Positions 15,958 to 24,065 of a stretch of DNA of 43,814 nt are shown here, piece by piece. Position 1 is the stretch's first letter, and the number at the start of each line of letters is the position of its first letter. Origin of the DNA: Candidatus Omnitrophota bacterium. Its GTDB lineage: Bacteria > Ratteibacteria > UBA8468 > B48-G9 > DTJG01. The notes under the pieces are model-generated. The model did no database searches. It was not told where the DNA came from and saw nothing but the letters and a program-made list of their open reading frames with translations. Made by a program: the position numbers and the translations under genes. Location: NCBI GenBank assembly GCA_023818375.1, contig JAMWCC010000012.1, positions 1 to 43,814 on the forward strand, read 5' to 3'.

Positions 15958-17102
15958 TTAGAATCTTTCAATGCCTTGGTAAGGAATTCCTTGACTTTTC
16001 CAATCTCAACGTCATACTTCTTCTGGGTTTTTCTTTCAAGTATTTCAATCTTTCCCTGTGTTAGTTTTCTTCCGAGAGTGATTCTATAGGGAATTCCAAG
16101 TAAATCTGCATCAGCAAATTTTACACCTGCAGATTCTTCTCTATCATCAAAAAGAACGTCAATTTTTTCTGTTCTTAATTCATCGTATAAATTATTTGCA
16201 ATTTCAACTTGTTTGTTATCAGCCATGTTTACAGGAACTATAATTGCTACAAAAGGTGCTACAGATAAAGGCCAGATGATGCCTTTTTCATCATGGCTAC
16301 CTTCAATAATTGCTGCAACGACTCTACTAACACCTATTCCGTAGCAGCCCATTACAACTGGTTTTTGCTTTCCATCTTTATCCATGTAAAGAACATTCAG
16401 TTTTTCCGAATAGTCAGTACCAAGTTTAAAAATGTGTCCTATTTCAAGCTCTGCACAATCTCCAGCTGCTACAAATTCTTCTGAAAATTTTCCACCTATA
16501 ACTCCAGAATCTGCAGATTGAATTGTAACTGAAATATTGCATCTTTGGAAAATTTTCATATATGCCTGTCTCATTTTTAAATAAGATATCTCTGATTCCC
16601 GCTCGGTTCTGTCAAAACTGTAACAGTCTTTCATGAGAAATTCCCTTGCCCTTATAATTCCAAACCTTGGTCTTATTTCGTCCCTGAATTTTGATTGGAT
16701 TTGATATAACATCAAGGGTAAATTTTTCCAGCTTTTTACATATTTTCTTACAATGTCGGATACAACTTCCTCATGGGTTGGACCCAGTAACATTTCACGA
16801 TTGTGGCGGTCTTTTAAAACTATCATATCTTTTCCCATCTTTTCATATCTTCCAGATTCTTTCCAAAGTGATGCTGGTTGTAAGGCTGGCATTAAAATTT
16901 CAATCGCACCTGCATTATTCATTTCTTCCCGTATAATATCGGAAACCTTCTGAAGAACCTTCAATCCAAGGGGAAGAAATGTATAAACTCCTGAAGCCAG
17001 TTTATCTATCATTCCTGCTTGATGCATCAATTTCTGACTTATAGTTTCAGCATCAGCTGGTGGTTCTCTTGATGTAAAAATAAAAGAATTTGTCCATTTC
17101 AT
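15954..17102 (-). CDS. proS: Prolyl-tRNA synthetase without the INS editing domain
   Basis: This class II synthetase charges tRNA-Pro. Motif 2 (FRDEIRPRFGIIRAREFLMKD) and motif 3 (GCYGIGVSR) are intact, as is GPTHEEVV. Bacterial-type ProS is usually about 570 aa because a YbaK-like editing (INS) domain sits between motifs 2 and 3. Here the sequence passes from SEEFVAAGDCAE directly to LEIGHIFKLGT, and total length is 382 aa. The junction is clean and the rest is complete, so this is a natural domain loss rather than a truncation. Mischarged Ala-tRNA-Pro would need a separate trans-editing protein. It is the first gene of the proS-membrane protein-porC-porD operon. Confidence 0.9.
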   Translation of the reverse strand: MKWTNSFIFTSREPPADAETISQKLMHQAGMIDKLASGVYTFLPLGLKVLQKVSDIIREEMNNAGAIEILMPALQPASLWKESGRYEKMGKDMIVLKDRHNREMLLGPTHEEVVSDIVRKYVKSWKNLPLMLYQIQSKFRDEIRPRFGIIRAREFLMKDCYSFDRTERESEISYLKMRQAYMKIFQRCNISVTIQSADSGVIGGKFSEEFVAAGDCAELEIGHIFKLGTDYSEKLNVLYMDKDGKQKPVVMGCYGIGVSRVVAAIIEGSHDEKGIIWPLSVAPFVAIIVPVNMADNKQVEIANNLYDELRTEKIDVLFDDREESAGVKFADADLLGIPYRITLGRKLTQGKIEILERKTQKKYDVEIGKVKEFLTKALKDSK

Positions 17103-17168
17103 TTTTTTTCCTCTTTTTAGTTTCGAAAAATTACAAAATATTATACACCATCATTGATAGACATCAAT

Positions 17169-18686
17169 TTATTTTTGTCTTAACTCATCAAGAAAATTTT
17201 TCGCAAGTTGATGATTAGGGTTCATTTTTAATGTTATGATTAATTGGTTTTCTGCCATCTTTATATCGCCCTTTTGCGCATACACACAAGCAAGAAAAAA
17301 ATGACTGTCTGGATCATCCCATAAAAGCCTCTCATAGTCCTTTGCAATTTTTTCAGCTAACTCAGTCTTATTTTTCTGTAAATTGTATACGATATTAGCC
17401 TTACTGAGTTTTGCAAATATTCTCAAATACATATCTTCAAAGGATGAGCCTGGATTCCATCCGAATATATATGCCCATAACCCAGCAAAAAAAAGTAGAC
17501 CTATCGATCTTATAAACTTTTTATTTTTGATATCATCCCAAATTTGTTTGATGAAAACGCCTGCTGTTATTGTCATACATGCAACTGCAGGAAACCTGTA
17601 TCTATCGGTTATAAAGAACATGATAACCCACATTATTTGAACAATTGTAAATGAGACAAAAAGAAAATTTTTCCTTTGTTTTGCCGCAATAAAAATACCA
17701 ATGATACCAAGTGATGTTATCAAGCCGAATTTTACAAAACCAAGCTTTAAAGCAGGTATAAGTTCCCTCGCAACGTAAATGCTGAGATTCTGAGGCCATT
17801 CATAGCTATTAAAAAAAAGAATAAACTTTCTAAACAGCAATTTCCAGAAATCAATTTCTCCTGGAGACAAAAGTTTTCCCTTTGGATAAAAGAAAAGCCC
17901 TGTTGAATCAGAACTGTTTCCAATCTGCCAGTTTACAGGTCCATTGGTACATATCAGAACAAACTTTCCACTAACCGCAAAGTTTCTTGTTGTTACAGGT
18001 AAAATTACTATAGTACAGGCTAGTCCACCAAGAAGCAAAACCCTGATTATCTGTCTAAGTTTTGTTTTTGCTTTTGGATATTTTACTATTTCTTTTTCTT
18101 CCCACAGGTACAACCCAACTATGATGAATGGAATAAACGCAAGAATTGTTGGTTTAGCAAGAGCCGCCAGTCCTAGTACAATTCCACATAAAAACCATAG
18201 AGACTGTTTTTTTAATTCAAGTGCTTTATAAAGAGTGTAGATGAAAAGGATATTCAAAAGTGTTATAAAACCATCGCTTAATATTGTAACTGAATAAAGA
18301 ATGATGGTTTGGTAAAAAGCATAAAGTAATGCGGCAATAATACCTGTTTGTTCATCCTTTATTTTTTTCCCAAGCAAATAAATGATAAAAATTACCAGTG
18401 TATCAAGTAATGCCTGAAATACCCCAACAAAAAAAATACTCCCATTCGATAAAGAGTATAGTAACGCAAGAAAATATGCATACAATGGTGCCATATAAAA
18501 GGCATCGCCATCAACATAAAATGGGTTTTTTATGATTGATTGAGCCCATAAATGGAAGGTTTTCTGGTCATGCTTGTCCATTAAGGCAGGGTTGTAAAAA
18601 GCTGTAGAAGAAAGCTGAACAAGAGTAAAAAACCTCAAAAGAAATCCTACGACAATTATCCCTAAGATAATAGTCTTTTTTTTCAT
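17169..18686 (-). CDS. GT39/ArnT-like membrane glycosyltransferase with C-terminal TPR
   Basis: About ten TM helices follow an N-terminal pattern typical of PMT/ArnT transferases, with MDKHDQKTFHLWAQ and MAPLYAYFLALLY in the first loop (acidic catalytic loop). These enzymes transfer sugars from polyprenyl-phosphate donors to lipids or proteins at the outer face of the membrane. The last about 90 residues form TPR-like helices (FFLACVYAQKGDIKMAENQ). The start overlaps the epimerase stop by 4 bp (ATGA), so the pair probably makes and uses one sugar. Substrate unknown. Confidence 0.78.
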   Translation of the reverse strand: MKKKTIILGIIVVGFLLRFFTLVQLSSTAFYNPALMDKHDQKTFHLWAQSIIKNPFYVDGDAFYMAPLYAYFLALLYSLSNGSIFFVGVFQALLDTLVIFIIYLLGKKIKDEQTGIIAALLYAFYQTIILYSVTILSDGFITLLNILFIYTLYKALELKKQSLWFLCGIVLGLAALAKPTILAFIPFIIVGLYLWEEKEIVKYPKAKTKLRQIIRVLLLGGLACTIVILPVTTRNFAVSGKFVLICTNGPVNWQIGNSSDSTGLFFYPKGKLLSPGEIDFWKLLFRKFILFFNSYEWPQNLSIYVARELIPALKLGFVKFGLITSLGIIGIFIAAKQRKNFLFVSFTIVQIMWVIMFFITDRYRFPAVACMTITAGVFIKQIWDDIKNKKFIRSIGLLFFAGLWAYIFGWNPGSSFEDMYLRIFAKLSKANIVYNLQKNKTELAEKIAKDYERLLWDDPDSHFFLACVYAQKGDIKMAENQLIITLKMNPNHQLAKNFLDELRQK

Positions 18687-19651
18687 TTACCGGCGCGAAT
18701 GTAGTCAACCATATCGATGATGATTTCTTTAATAGAGGTCGAAGGAGAAAAATTGGTCAATTTTCTAAGTTTAGATATGTCTGGGACTCTCCTATTCATG
18801 TCTTGAAATCCATCCTTGTACACAGTTTCTGGTTTTACAAAACGTATCTCTGAATTACTCTTTGTCAGTTCTTTTACCAGTTCAGCAAGAGAAAGTATTG
18901 AAATTTCTTCAGTGCTTCCAACATTTATTATCTGCCGATTTGCTTGTGGTAGGTTATGGAGTTTTAGAAAAGCAGTTACAGCATCCTTGACGTGTGTGAA
19001 ACATCTTGTTTGGGTTCCGTTCCCAAATATCGTTATGGGTTGATCTGAAAGGGCTTGATTAATAAATTTTGGAAGAACCATACCGTACCTACCGGTTTGT
19101 CTCGGGCCTACTGTATTGAAAAGTCTTACAATTATTATATTTAGTCCTCTTGATTCAGCATATGCAAGAGCAAGAAATTCATCTAGTGCTTTGCTGCAGG
19201 CATATCCCCATCTTTTTATTGAGGGATTTCCAATTATAATATCATCTTCTTCACAAAAAGGTACTTTCTCATTTTTTCCATAGATTTCAGACGTTGATGT
19301 AAAAAGGACAGGTTTTCTGTAGCGTGAAGCAGCTTCAAATACATTTTTTGACCCCAGAATATTAATCTCAATTGATTCAAGTGGTTTTTCCAGAACAGTT
19401 TTAACTCCAACGGCAGCAGCAAGATGAAAGATGAAGTCAACTCTTGAGCATAAGTTTTCCACGACGTACCTATTCAAAACACTGTCTATGAAAAAGTGGA
19501 ATTTTTTATTTTTTAAATGATGCTTTACGTTTTCAACAGAACCTGTTGAAAGGTCGTCAATTATTGTTACATCGTTTTCTGAGTTAGAAAGCAATGCGTC
19601 CACAAGGTGCGAACCGATAAAACCGGCTCCTCCAGTGACAAGATAATTCAA
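18683..19651 (-). CDS. NAD-dependent nucleotide-sugar epimerase/dehydratase
   Basis: An extended short-chain dehydrogenase: TGGAGFIGSHL (NAD-binding GxxGxxG) at the N-terminus, IDDLSTG for cofactor choice, TSTSEIYG with the catalytic Ser/Thr, and GYACSKALDE with the YxxxK pair. Length (322) suits UDP-glucose 4-epimerase, UDP-glucuronate decarboxylase or related enzymes; the TSTSEIYG stretch is closest to the decarboxylase/dehydratase branch. The start is TTG with GGAG seven bases upstream. It leads a two-gene operon with the GT39 transferase. Confidence 0.82.
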   Translation of the reverse strand: MNYLVTGGAGFIGSHLVDALLSNSENDVTIIDDLSTGSVENVKHHLKNKKFHFFIDSVLNRYVVENLCSRVDFIFHLAAAVGVKTVLEKPLESIEINILGSKNVFEAASRYRKPVLFTSTSEIYGKNEKVPFCEEDDIIIGNPSIKRWGYACSKALDEFLALAYAESRGLNIIIVRLFNTVGPRQTGRYGMVLPKFINQALSDQPITIFGNGTQTRCFTHVKDAVTAFLKLHNLPQANRQIINVGSTEEISILSLAELVKELTKSNSEIRFVKPETVYKDGFQDMNRRVPDISKLRKLTNFSPSTSIKEIIIDMVDYIRAGK

Positions 19652-19685
19652 TATTTCTCCTTTCTAAGTTAGTAAGCCACAAACA

Positions 19686-19714
19686 ATTATACCTGAAAAT
19701 CTAAAGGTTGAAAA
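19686..19714 (-). promoter_or_regulatory. Promoter for the epimerase / GT39 operon
   Basis: Minus strand TTTTCA (19714-19709), 17 bp spacer, perfect TATAAT (19691-19686), 35 bp upstream of the TTG start and AAAGGAG site. Divergent from the promoter of the small basic ORF. Confidence 0.55.
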
Positions 19715-19724
19715 GGTGTAACGC

Positions 19725-19754
19725 TTGTAATCTTTTCAGATTCTATGGTAAGAT
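19725..19754 (+). promoter_or_regulatory. Possible promoter for the small basic ORF
   Basis: TTGTAA at 19725-19730 and TAAGAT at 19749-19754 with an 18 bp spacer, then AAAAGGAGAA before the ATG at 19773. The same TAAGAT -10 variant occurs in front of the LacI gene at 35 kb. Confidence 0.4.
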
Positions 19755-19772
19755 AATTATAAAAGGAGAAAA

Positions 19773-19847
19773 ATGCGAAGAAAAAAAAGAAAATTGAGAT
19801 GGCGCTCAAAGAAGGCAAATCACAGGAAGAAACCTACAATGGGTTAA
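19773..19847 (+). CDS. 24-residue very basic protein (ribosomal-protein-like composition)
   Basis: ATG at 19773 follows a good AAGGAG site with 7 bp spacing and a plausible promoter. The 24 codons encode 13 Lys/Arg, one His and one Trp (MRRKKRKLRWRSKK at the start), ending at TAA directly against the convergent prs stop. The composition suggests rRNA binding, like tiny ribosomal proteins such as bTHX or bS22, but it matches neither by eye. It is too short for normal gene calling and would be missed. That it is real is inferred from RBS, promoter, composition and tight placement. Confidence 0.5.
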   Translation: MRRKKRKLRWRSKKANHRKKPTMG

Positions 19848-20777
19848 TTAGATAAAAAGAGAGCTCACAGAAGTTTCAAGATGTATTCTTTTAATTGCTT
19901 CACCGAGCAATTCTGCAACAGAAAGAATAGTAAATTTTTCCGGTAGGATGTTGTGTGGGATAGTATCAGTAATAATAATCTCTGAAAGCCCAGATCTATT
20001 AAGCTTTTCAATTGCTCCATTTGAGAGTACCGGATGCGTACAGCTTACAAATACCTTTGATGCATTGTTTTCAAGGAGAACTTTTGTAGCTTCTATTACT
20101 GTGTTTCCTGTTGATATCAAATCATCCACTATGATCGCTTCACATCCGGATACTTCTCCTATCAGATGAGTTGCCTCAACCGAATCAGGACCATCCCTTC
20201 TTTTGTCGACTATTGCAAGTCGAGAGCTTAACCTTTTTGCAAAAGCCCTCGCCATTTTGACGCTTCCAACATCAGGAGCAACTATAACAGGATTTTTCAT
20301 GTTTTTACTTTTCAGATAATTGATAATTACAGGCGCTGCAAAAAGATGGTCAACAGGAATATCAAAAAAACCTTGTATCTGTGGGGCGTGAAGGTCCATA
20401 GTAAGGATTCTCTGGGCTCCTGCGGCAACAAGCAGGTTTGCAACCAGTTTTGCAGTAATTGGTACTCTTGGTCTATCCTTTCTGTCCTGTCGTGCATAGG
20501 CATAGTAGGGTACAACTGCTGTTATTCTTTTGGGAGATGCTCTTCTAAAGGCATCAAGCATAACAAGGAGTTCCATAATACTTTCATTCACTGGATGACA
20601 GGTTGACTGAATAATAAAAACATCTTTTCCTCTTACATTTTCTTCTATTTTTACAGAAATCTCGCCATCATTAAATCTTGATACTTCAATCTTCCCAAGT
20701 TGTTTCCCAAGGAACCTGCATATTTTTTCTGCAAGTGGTCTGTTTGCATTGCCTGTAAAAATCAAACAGTTGTTCAT
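19848..20777 (-). CDS. prs: Ribose-phosphate pyrophosphokinase (PRPP synthase)
   Basis: A full-length class I PRPP synthase (309 aa) with SRFNDGEI, the ATP-loop PYYAYARQDRKD, metal-binding MDLHAPQIQGFFDIPVDHL and the PRPP loop IVDDLISTGNTV. It makes PRPP from ribose 5-phosphate and ATP for nucleotides, His and Trp. It overlaps glmU by 4 bp (ATGA) as the last gene of the long leftward operon; the same spoVG-glmU-prs order is known in Bacillus. Confidence 0.96.
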   Translation of the reverse strand: MNNCLIFTGNANRPLAEKICRFLGKQLGKIEVSRFNDGEISVKIEENVRGKDVFIIQSTCHPVNESIMELLVMLDAFRRASPKRITAVVPYYAYARQDRKDRPRVPITAKLVANLLVAAGAQRILTMDLHAPQIQGFFDIPVDHLFAAPVIINYLKSKNMKNPVIVAPDVGSVKMARAFAKRLSSRLAIVDKRRDGPDSVEATHLIGEVSGCEAIIVDDLISTGNTVIEATKVLLENNASKVFVSCTHPVLSNGAIEKLNRSGLSEIIITDTIPHNILPEKFTILSVAELLGEAIKRIHLETSVSSLFI

Positions 20778-21523
20778 ACTTTGCTCCTCAGTTGAAACAA
20801 ATACTCCTCAGCCTTCTTCAAATCCTCAGGTGTGTTTATTCCTATGGTTTCTTCGGGTGTTGGTGTTGTCCAGGATGAGACTTTTTTTTCATCATTCATA
20901 AATAGGGCTATAACGTCAGTAAGGTAGTACTCTTTTTTCACTGGATCCATTTTTATTCTTTTGAGAGCGTCAAACAACGCAGTCTTTTCGAAAATGTACA
21001 CACCAGCGTTTATTTCTTTTATCTTTTTTTCTTCGGCACTTGCATTTATTTCCTCAACTATTTTTATAACACTGCCCTGAGGGTTTCGTATTATTCTTCC
21101 ATATCCTGTAGGGTTTTCAAAAAAGGCAGTAAGGAGTGTACAATCTGCACCTGTCTCTTGATGAACCTTGTGAAGTTCTTTTATTGTATTATACGTTAAA
21201 AAAGGCACATCACCACATAGAACAATGACATTGCCGGAAAAATCAGAAAGTGTTTTTTCTGTCATCATTACTGCATGTCCTGTTCCAAGTAGTGTAGGTT
21301 GTTCAACAAAAATCACTGGTTCATCCTTTAATTCTTCCATGACCTTTTCTTTTTGAAAGCCAACCACAATAATGATTCTTTCAGGACAACAGTTTTTTAG
21401 CGTAGATACTAGATAAGACAACACAGGCTTGCCGAGTATTCGTATTAGGGTTTTCTGATTTTCCCCACCGAGACGCTTTCCATATCCAGCTGCTAGCACT
21501 ACTGCTGCTGTATTTTTATTCAT
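20774..21523 (-). CDS. glmU: GlmU-type UDP-GlcNAc pyrophosphorylase, uridylyltransferase domain only
   Basis: VVLAAGYGKRLGGENQKTL is the nucleotide-binding loop (the usual G-T-R-M is G-K-R-L), followed by CGDVPFL, the metal site PTGYGRIIRN, EINAGVYIF and KKEYYLTDVI. These are GlmU N-domain hallmarks. Bifunctional GlmU is about 455 aa; this gene is 249 aa and lacks the hexapeptide left-handed beta-helix that acetylates glucosamine 1-phosphate. The missing step would have to come from another protein. The ATGA overlap with prs indicates a natural gene end rather than a break. Confidence 0.87.
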   Translation of the reverse strand: MNKNTAAVVLAAGYGKRLGGENQKTLIRILGKPVLSYLVSTLKNCCPERIIIVVGFQKEKVMEELKDEPVIFVEQPTLLGTGHAVMMTEKTLSDFSGNVIVLCGDVPFLTYNTIKELHKVHQETGADCTLLTAFFENPTGYGRIIRNPQGSVIKIVEEINASAEEKKIKEINAGVYIFEKTALFDALKRIKMDPVKKEYYLTDVIALFMNDEKKVSSWTTPTPEETIGINTPEDLKKAEEYLFQLRSKV

Positions 21524-21539
21524 AAGCTTTAATTTTTAC

Positions 21540-21610
21540 CTGCCCGGCGAGGATTTGAACCTCGAACCACGGCTCCAAAGGCCGGTGTGTTACCATTACA
21601 CCACCGGGCA
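21540..21610 (-). tRNA. tRNA-Gln (TTG anticodon)
   Basis: On the minus strand the 71-nt cloverleaf has acceptor stem TGCCCGG/CCGGGCA, D-arm GTG/CAC, anticodon stem CCGGC/GCCGT (outermost pair mismatched) with loop CTTTGGA giving anticodon TTG, and T-arm CGAGG/CCTCG. Discriminator is G and CCA is not encoded. It sits between spoVG and glmU, 9 and 16 bp from them on the same strand, with no promoter of its own visible, so it is probably cut out of the operon mRNA. Confidence 0.95.
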
Positions 21611-21619
21611 AAAAGATAG

Positions 21620-22018
21620 TTAACTTTCCTTGGATTCCTCTTTTCCGGTGGCGCTTTGTTTTTGCTGATTATAAGCTTCGATTATCTTTTTCTGAAGATA
21701 ATCCCGGAATTGAGTATTTATTGGATGAGCAAGATCCTTGTGTTGCTGAGGAGTAGCCCTTTGATTTTTCTGCTCTGCAGCTTTTATTTCTGTTCCGCAT
21801 TGTCCACAGTATTTATTTGTGATTGGATTTTTGAAGTTGCATTTGGGACATGGCTTTTGCATCTTTCTGCTTGGCATCGCAATAAACAGGCCATTTTTAC
21901 CTTCAATAATTCGGATTTCTCTTATAACGAAGGAATTGTCGAATGTTACTGATGCGTATGCGCGCAGCCTGCTATTAGGTTTATTGATTGGTGATATTCT
22001 TGTTTCAGTAATTTCCAT
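21620..22018 (-). CDS. spoVG: SpoVG-family protein with inserted zinc ribbon
   Basis: The N-terminal half (EITETRISPIN, LRAYASVTFDNSFVIREIRII, NGLFIAMPSRK) and the later DLAHPINTQFR block are SpoVG. SpoVG is a small nucleic-acid-binding regulator of gene expression. Normally about ten residues join the two blocks. Here about 40 are inserted, containing C57-x2-C60-x10-C71-x2-C74 (CPKC and CGQC), a classic zinc ribbon. The tail after residue 115 is Gln/Lys/Glu-rich. Gene order with ispE upstream and glmU-prs downstream matches Bacillus. It overlaps ispE by 14 bp. Confidence 0.87.
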   Translation of the reverse strand: MEITETRISPINKPNSRLRAYASVTFDNSFVIREIRIIEGKNGLFIAMPSRKMQKPCPKCNFKNPITNKYCGQCGTEIKAAEQKNQRATPQQHKDLAHPINTQFRDYLQKKIIEAYNQQKQSATGKEESKES

Positions 22019-22898
22019 GTTGCTCCTCCTTTTGCGTAGTTTTGCGATAACTTTCTATTTTGTAGTGTCGCCAGTCCCGGATTACCTCCGGTAATTCATC
22101 CAGTTTGGTCTTGTTCCCTATGGCATATATCCCTCCTCCGGAGCCAGTTAAAACAAATCTTTTCCCTGCAACTTCTTCAATGATTTTCTTGCCTTCTGCT
22201 ATTTTTTTGTTTAGGTTCAGTGTCACCTCCTCTAACCTGTTAAACAGTAGTTTTTCAAGTTCATCAATCCTCATATCCTTCCAGACGGATAAAAAAATTT
22301 TAATTCTTAAGCGCGCCTGTGTCAAATCAAAAAGTTGTGCTGGTGTAAGATTTTCATAAACGGATTTTGTTGAAATCTCAACATCTGGTACAAACAGATC
22401 AAAAAAAAGTGAAGGTAGATTTTCTAAAGGATGAACAATTTCACCCCTGCCTTCGATTACGCAGGGAACATCGTAAATAAATGCAGGTACGTCAGAACCA
22501 ATTTTTTCTCCTATTTTGATTAGTTGTTGGGTGGAAAGTCCAAGTTTCAAGATACTATTATATGCTTTAAGAACGGCTGCAGCATCGCTGCTGGCTCCAC
22601 CAAGTCCACTACCAGGTGGAATATTCTTTCTCACTGTAATTTTAACTGGATTTTTCCTTGTTTCAGGAAAAAGCAATGAGAGGATTTTAATGGTTTTTGA
22701 AACTGTGTTTACTTCAGGGATCTTCCATGGTCCATGAAATTCGACAAGGTTGCTTTCAGATGGAGTTATCTCTATCTGGTCAAAAAGGTTTACCTTTTCA
22801 ACTATTGAACAGATGTTGTGATAACCATCCTTGCGTTTTCCTATAACTTCCAGGTATAGATTAAGCTTCGCCGGCGCCCTTATCTTTATTTTTTCCAC
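22005..22898 (-). CDS. ispE: 4-diphosphocytidyl-2-C-methyl-D-erythritol kinase
   Basis: A GHMP kinase of the non-mevalonate isoprenoid pathway. APAKLNLYLEVIGKRKDGYH at the N-terminus and the glycine-rich ATP loop PPGSGLGGASSDAAAVL are diagnostic; LTGSGGGIYAIG is the third GHMP motif. Length (297) is normal. Its first 38 bp overlap the 3' end of grpE, and its own end overlaps spoVG by 14 bp, in a tightly packed operon. Confidence 0.94.
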   Translation of the reverse strand: MEKIKIRAPAKLNLYLEVIGKRKDGYHNICSIVEKVNLFDQIEITPSESNLVEFHGPWKIPEVNTVSKTIKILSLLFPETRKNPVKITVRKNIPPGSGLGGASSDAAAVLKAYNSILKLGLSTQQLIKIGEKIGSDVPAFIYDVPCVIEGRGEIVHPLENLPSLFFDLFVPDVEISTKSVYENLTPAQLFDLTQARLRIKIFLSVWKDMRIDELEKLLFNRLEEVTLNLNKKIAEGKKIIEEVAGKRFVLTGSGGGIYAIGNKTKLDELPEVIRDWRHYKIESYRKTTQKEEQHGNY

Positions 22899-23463
22899 GA
22901 GAAACCTTCACCTGAGCAGGCTTCAAAAGTTTTCCATTCATCACATAACCCGCACGTATTTCTTCAATAACTGTTCCTTCAGGTTTGTCATCGGTTTCGA
23001 CTATTTCAACTGCTTCGTGAAACATTGGATCAAACTGTTTCCCTAAGGATTCTAATTTTTTTACGCCCAATGATTCCAGTAAATTTGATGACTGTTTTTT
23101 TAACATAATGAGTCCATCTGCGATATTTTTGTTCAGTGATGGATTCGAACAAATGTCATTCACGATTTTTTCAAATATCTCATCAAAAAAAAGCAATTTC
23201 TCAGCAAAAGATGCCTGTAGGTATATTCTGAATTCTTCCTTTTCTTTTTCAATCCTTTTTTTAAAATTCTCCATTTCAGCAGCCAATCTTGCTGCCCTTT
23301 CTTTCCATTGTGCGATTTCTTTTTCGAAATTTTTCACTTTTTCTTCGAGCTCTTTACACCTGGCTTCAAACTGTTTTGCCTTATTCCTGAACGCAGCAAC
23401 CCTTCTAAAATCCCTCTCCCTTATATGGATAATTCTTTCGTTTTCCTGTGGTACTTTTTTCAT
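22861..23463 (-). CDS. grpE: GrpE nucleotide exchange factor
   Basis: The start is set at ATG 23463 because it forms an ATGA overlap with the lepB stop; an upstream-extended frame lacks homology. The 200 residues have a long N-terminal coiled coil (about 15-90), then the four-helix/beta-wing part with the segments SNLLESLGVKKLESLGKQFD and MFHEAVEIVETDD. GrpE releases ADP from DnaK. No dnaK, dnaJ or hrcA gene lies nearby, which is unusual. It overlaps ispE by 38 bp. Confidence 0.88.
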   Translation of the reverse strand: MKKVPQENERIIHIRERDFRRVAAFRNKAKQFEARCKELEEKVKNFEKEIAQWKERAARLAAEMENFKKRIEKEKEEFRIYLQASFAEKLLFFDEIFEKIVNDICSNPSLNKNIADGLIMLKKQSSNLLESLGVKKLESLGKQFDPMFHEAVEIVETDDKPEGTVIEEIRAGYVMNGKLLKPAQVKVSRGKNKDKGAGEA

Positions 23464-24065
23464 CTGATTATGCCCATTCTCCATGGTGGCCAGTAAATGA
23501 AAAGAGCCTTCCCAACAAGATTTTTTGATGGTATAAATCCCCAATATCTGCTATCTCTGCTGTTGATGCTATTGTCGCCCAGAGCATAGTATGCATTTTC
23601 AGGGATTTTTACTTCCTTGTTAATTCCATAAGAGCTTGCACCCTCGCAATAATAATATAGAGGAATTGGAATATTTCTTGGTTGTTCCATAATTTTCCCA
23701 TCAATGTATACATGACCATCCTTTATTAACAGGGATTCTCCTGGTAATCCAACAAGTCTTTTTACAAAATATTTCTTAGGATCTTCTGGATATTTAAATA
23801 TTATTACCTCCCAACGCTGAGGCTGTCTTATTTTATAGATGATTTTATTGGCTAAAAGCCTATCATGTATTTTAAGCGTTGGCTTCATTGATTCACTTGG
23901 AATAACGAATGCCTGAACAAAAAATTGTCTCAAAATTAGCACTAAGGCTATTGCCCATACCCAGGACAAAATTTCTTTTCTTCTGTGACTTTTTTTTGTT
24001 GCCTGGTCGCTTTTTACGTTTTTCATTTGTATTTTAAGATGATGTTTAAGCCTGTATCGTTTCAT
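23460..24065 (-). CDS. lepB: Signal peptidase I
   Basis: One TM anchor (about 32-54) is followed by FVIPSESMKPTL with the catalytic Ser59 and by YFVKRLVGLPGE with the general-base Lys102. GDNSINSRDSRYWG is the conserved box E. These residues form the Ser-Lys dyad that cleaves Sec signal peptides on the outer face of the membrane. The N-terminal 30 basic residues precede the anchor; an ATG at 24026 is an alternative start. It overlaps the upstream GT4 gene by 20 bp. Confidence 0.93.
   Translation of the reverse strand: MKRYRLKHHLKIQMKNVKSDQATKKSHRRKEILSWVWAIALVLILRQFFVQAFVIPSESMKPTLKIHDRLLANKIIYKIRQPQRWEVIIFKYPEDPKKYFVKRLVGLPGESLLIKDGHVYIDGKIMEQPRNIPIPLYYYCEGASSYGINKEVKIPENAYYALGDNSINSRDSRYWGFIPSKNLVGKALFIYWPPWRMGIIR

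Noticed and set aside
23464-23544. Longer GrpE N-terminus starting at 23544
   Set aside because: The extra residues overlap lepB, have no GrpE character, and ATG 23463 gives an ATGA junction.
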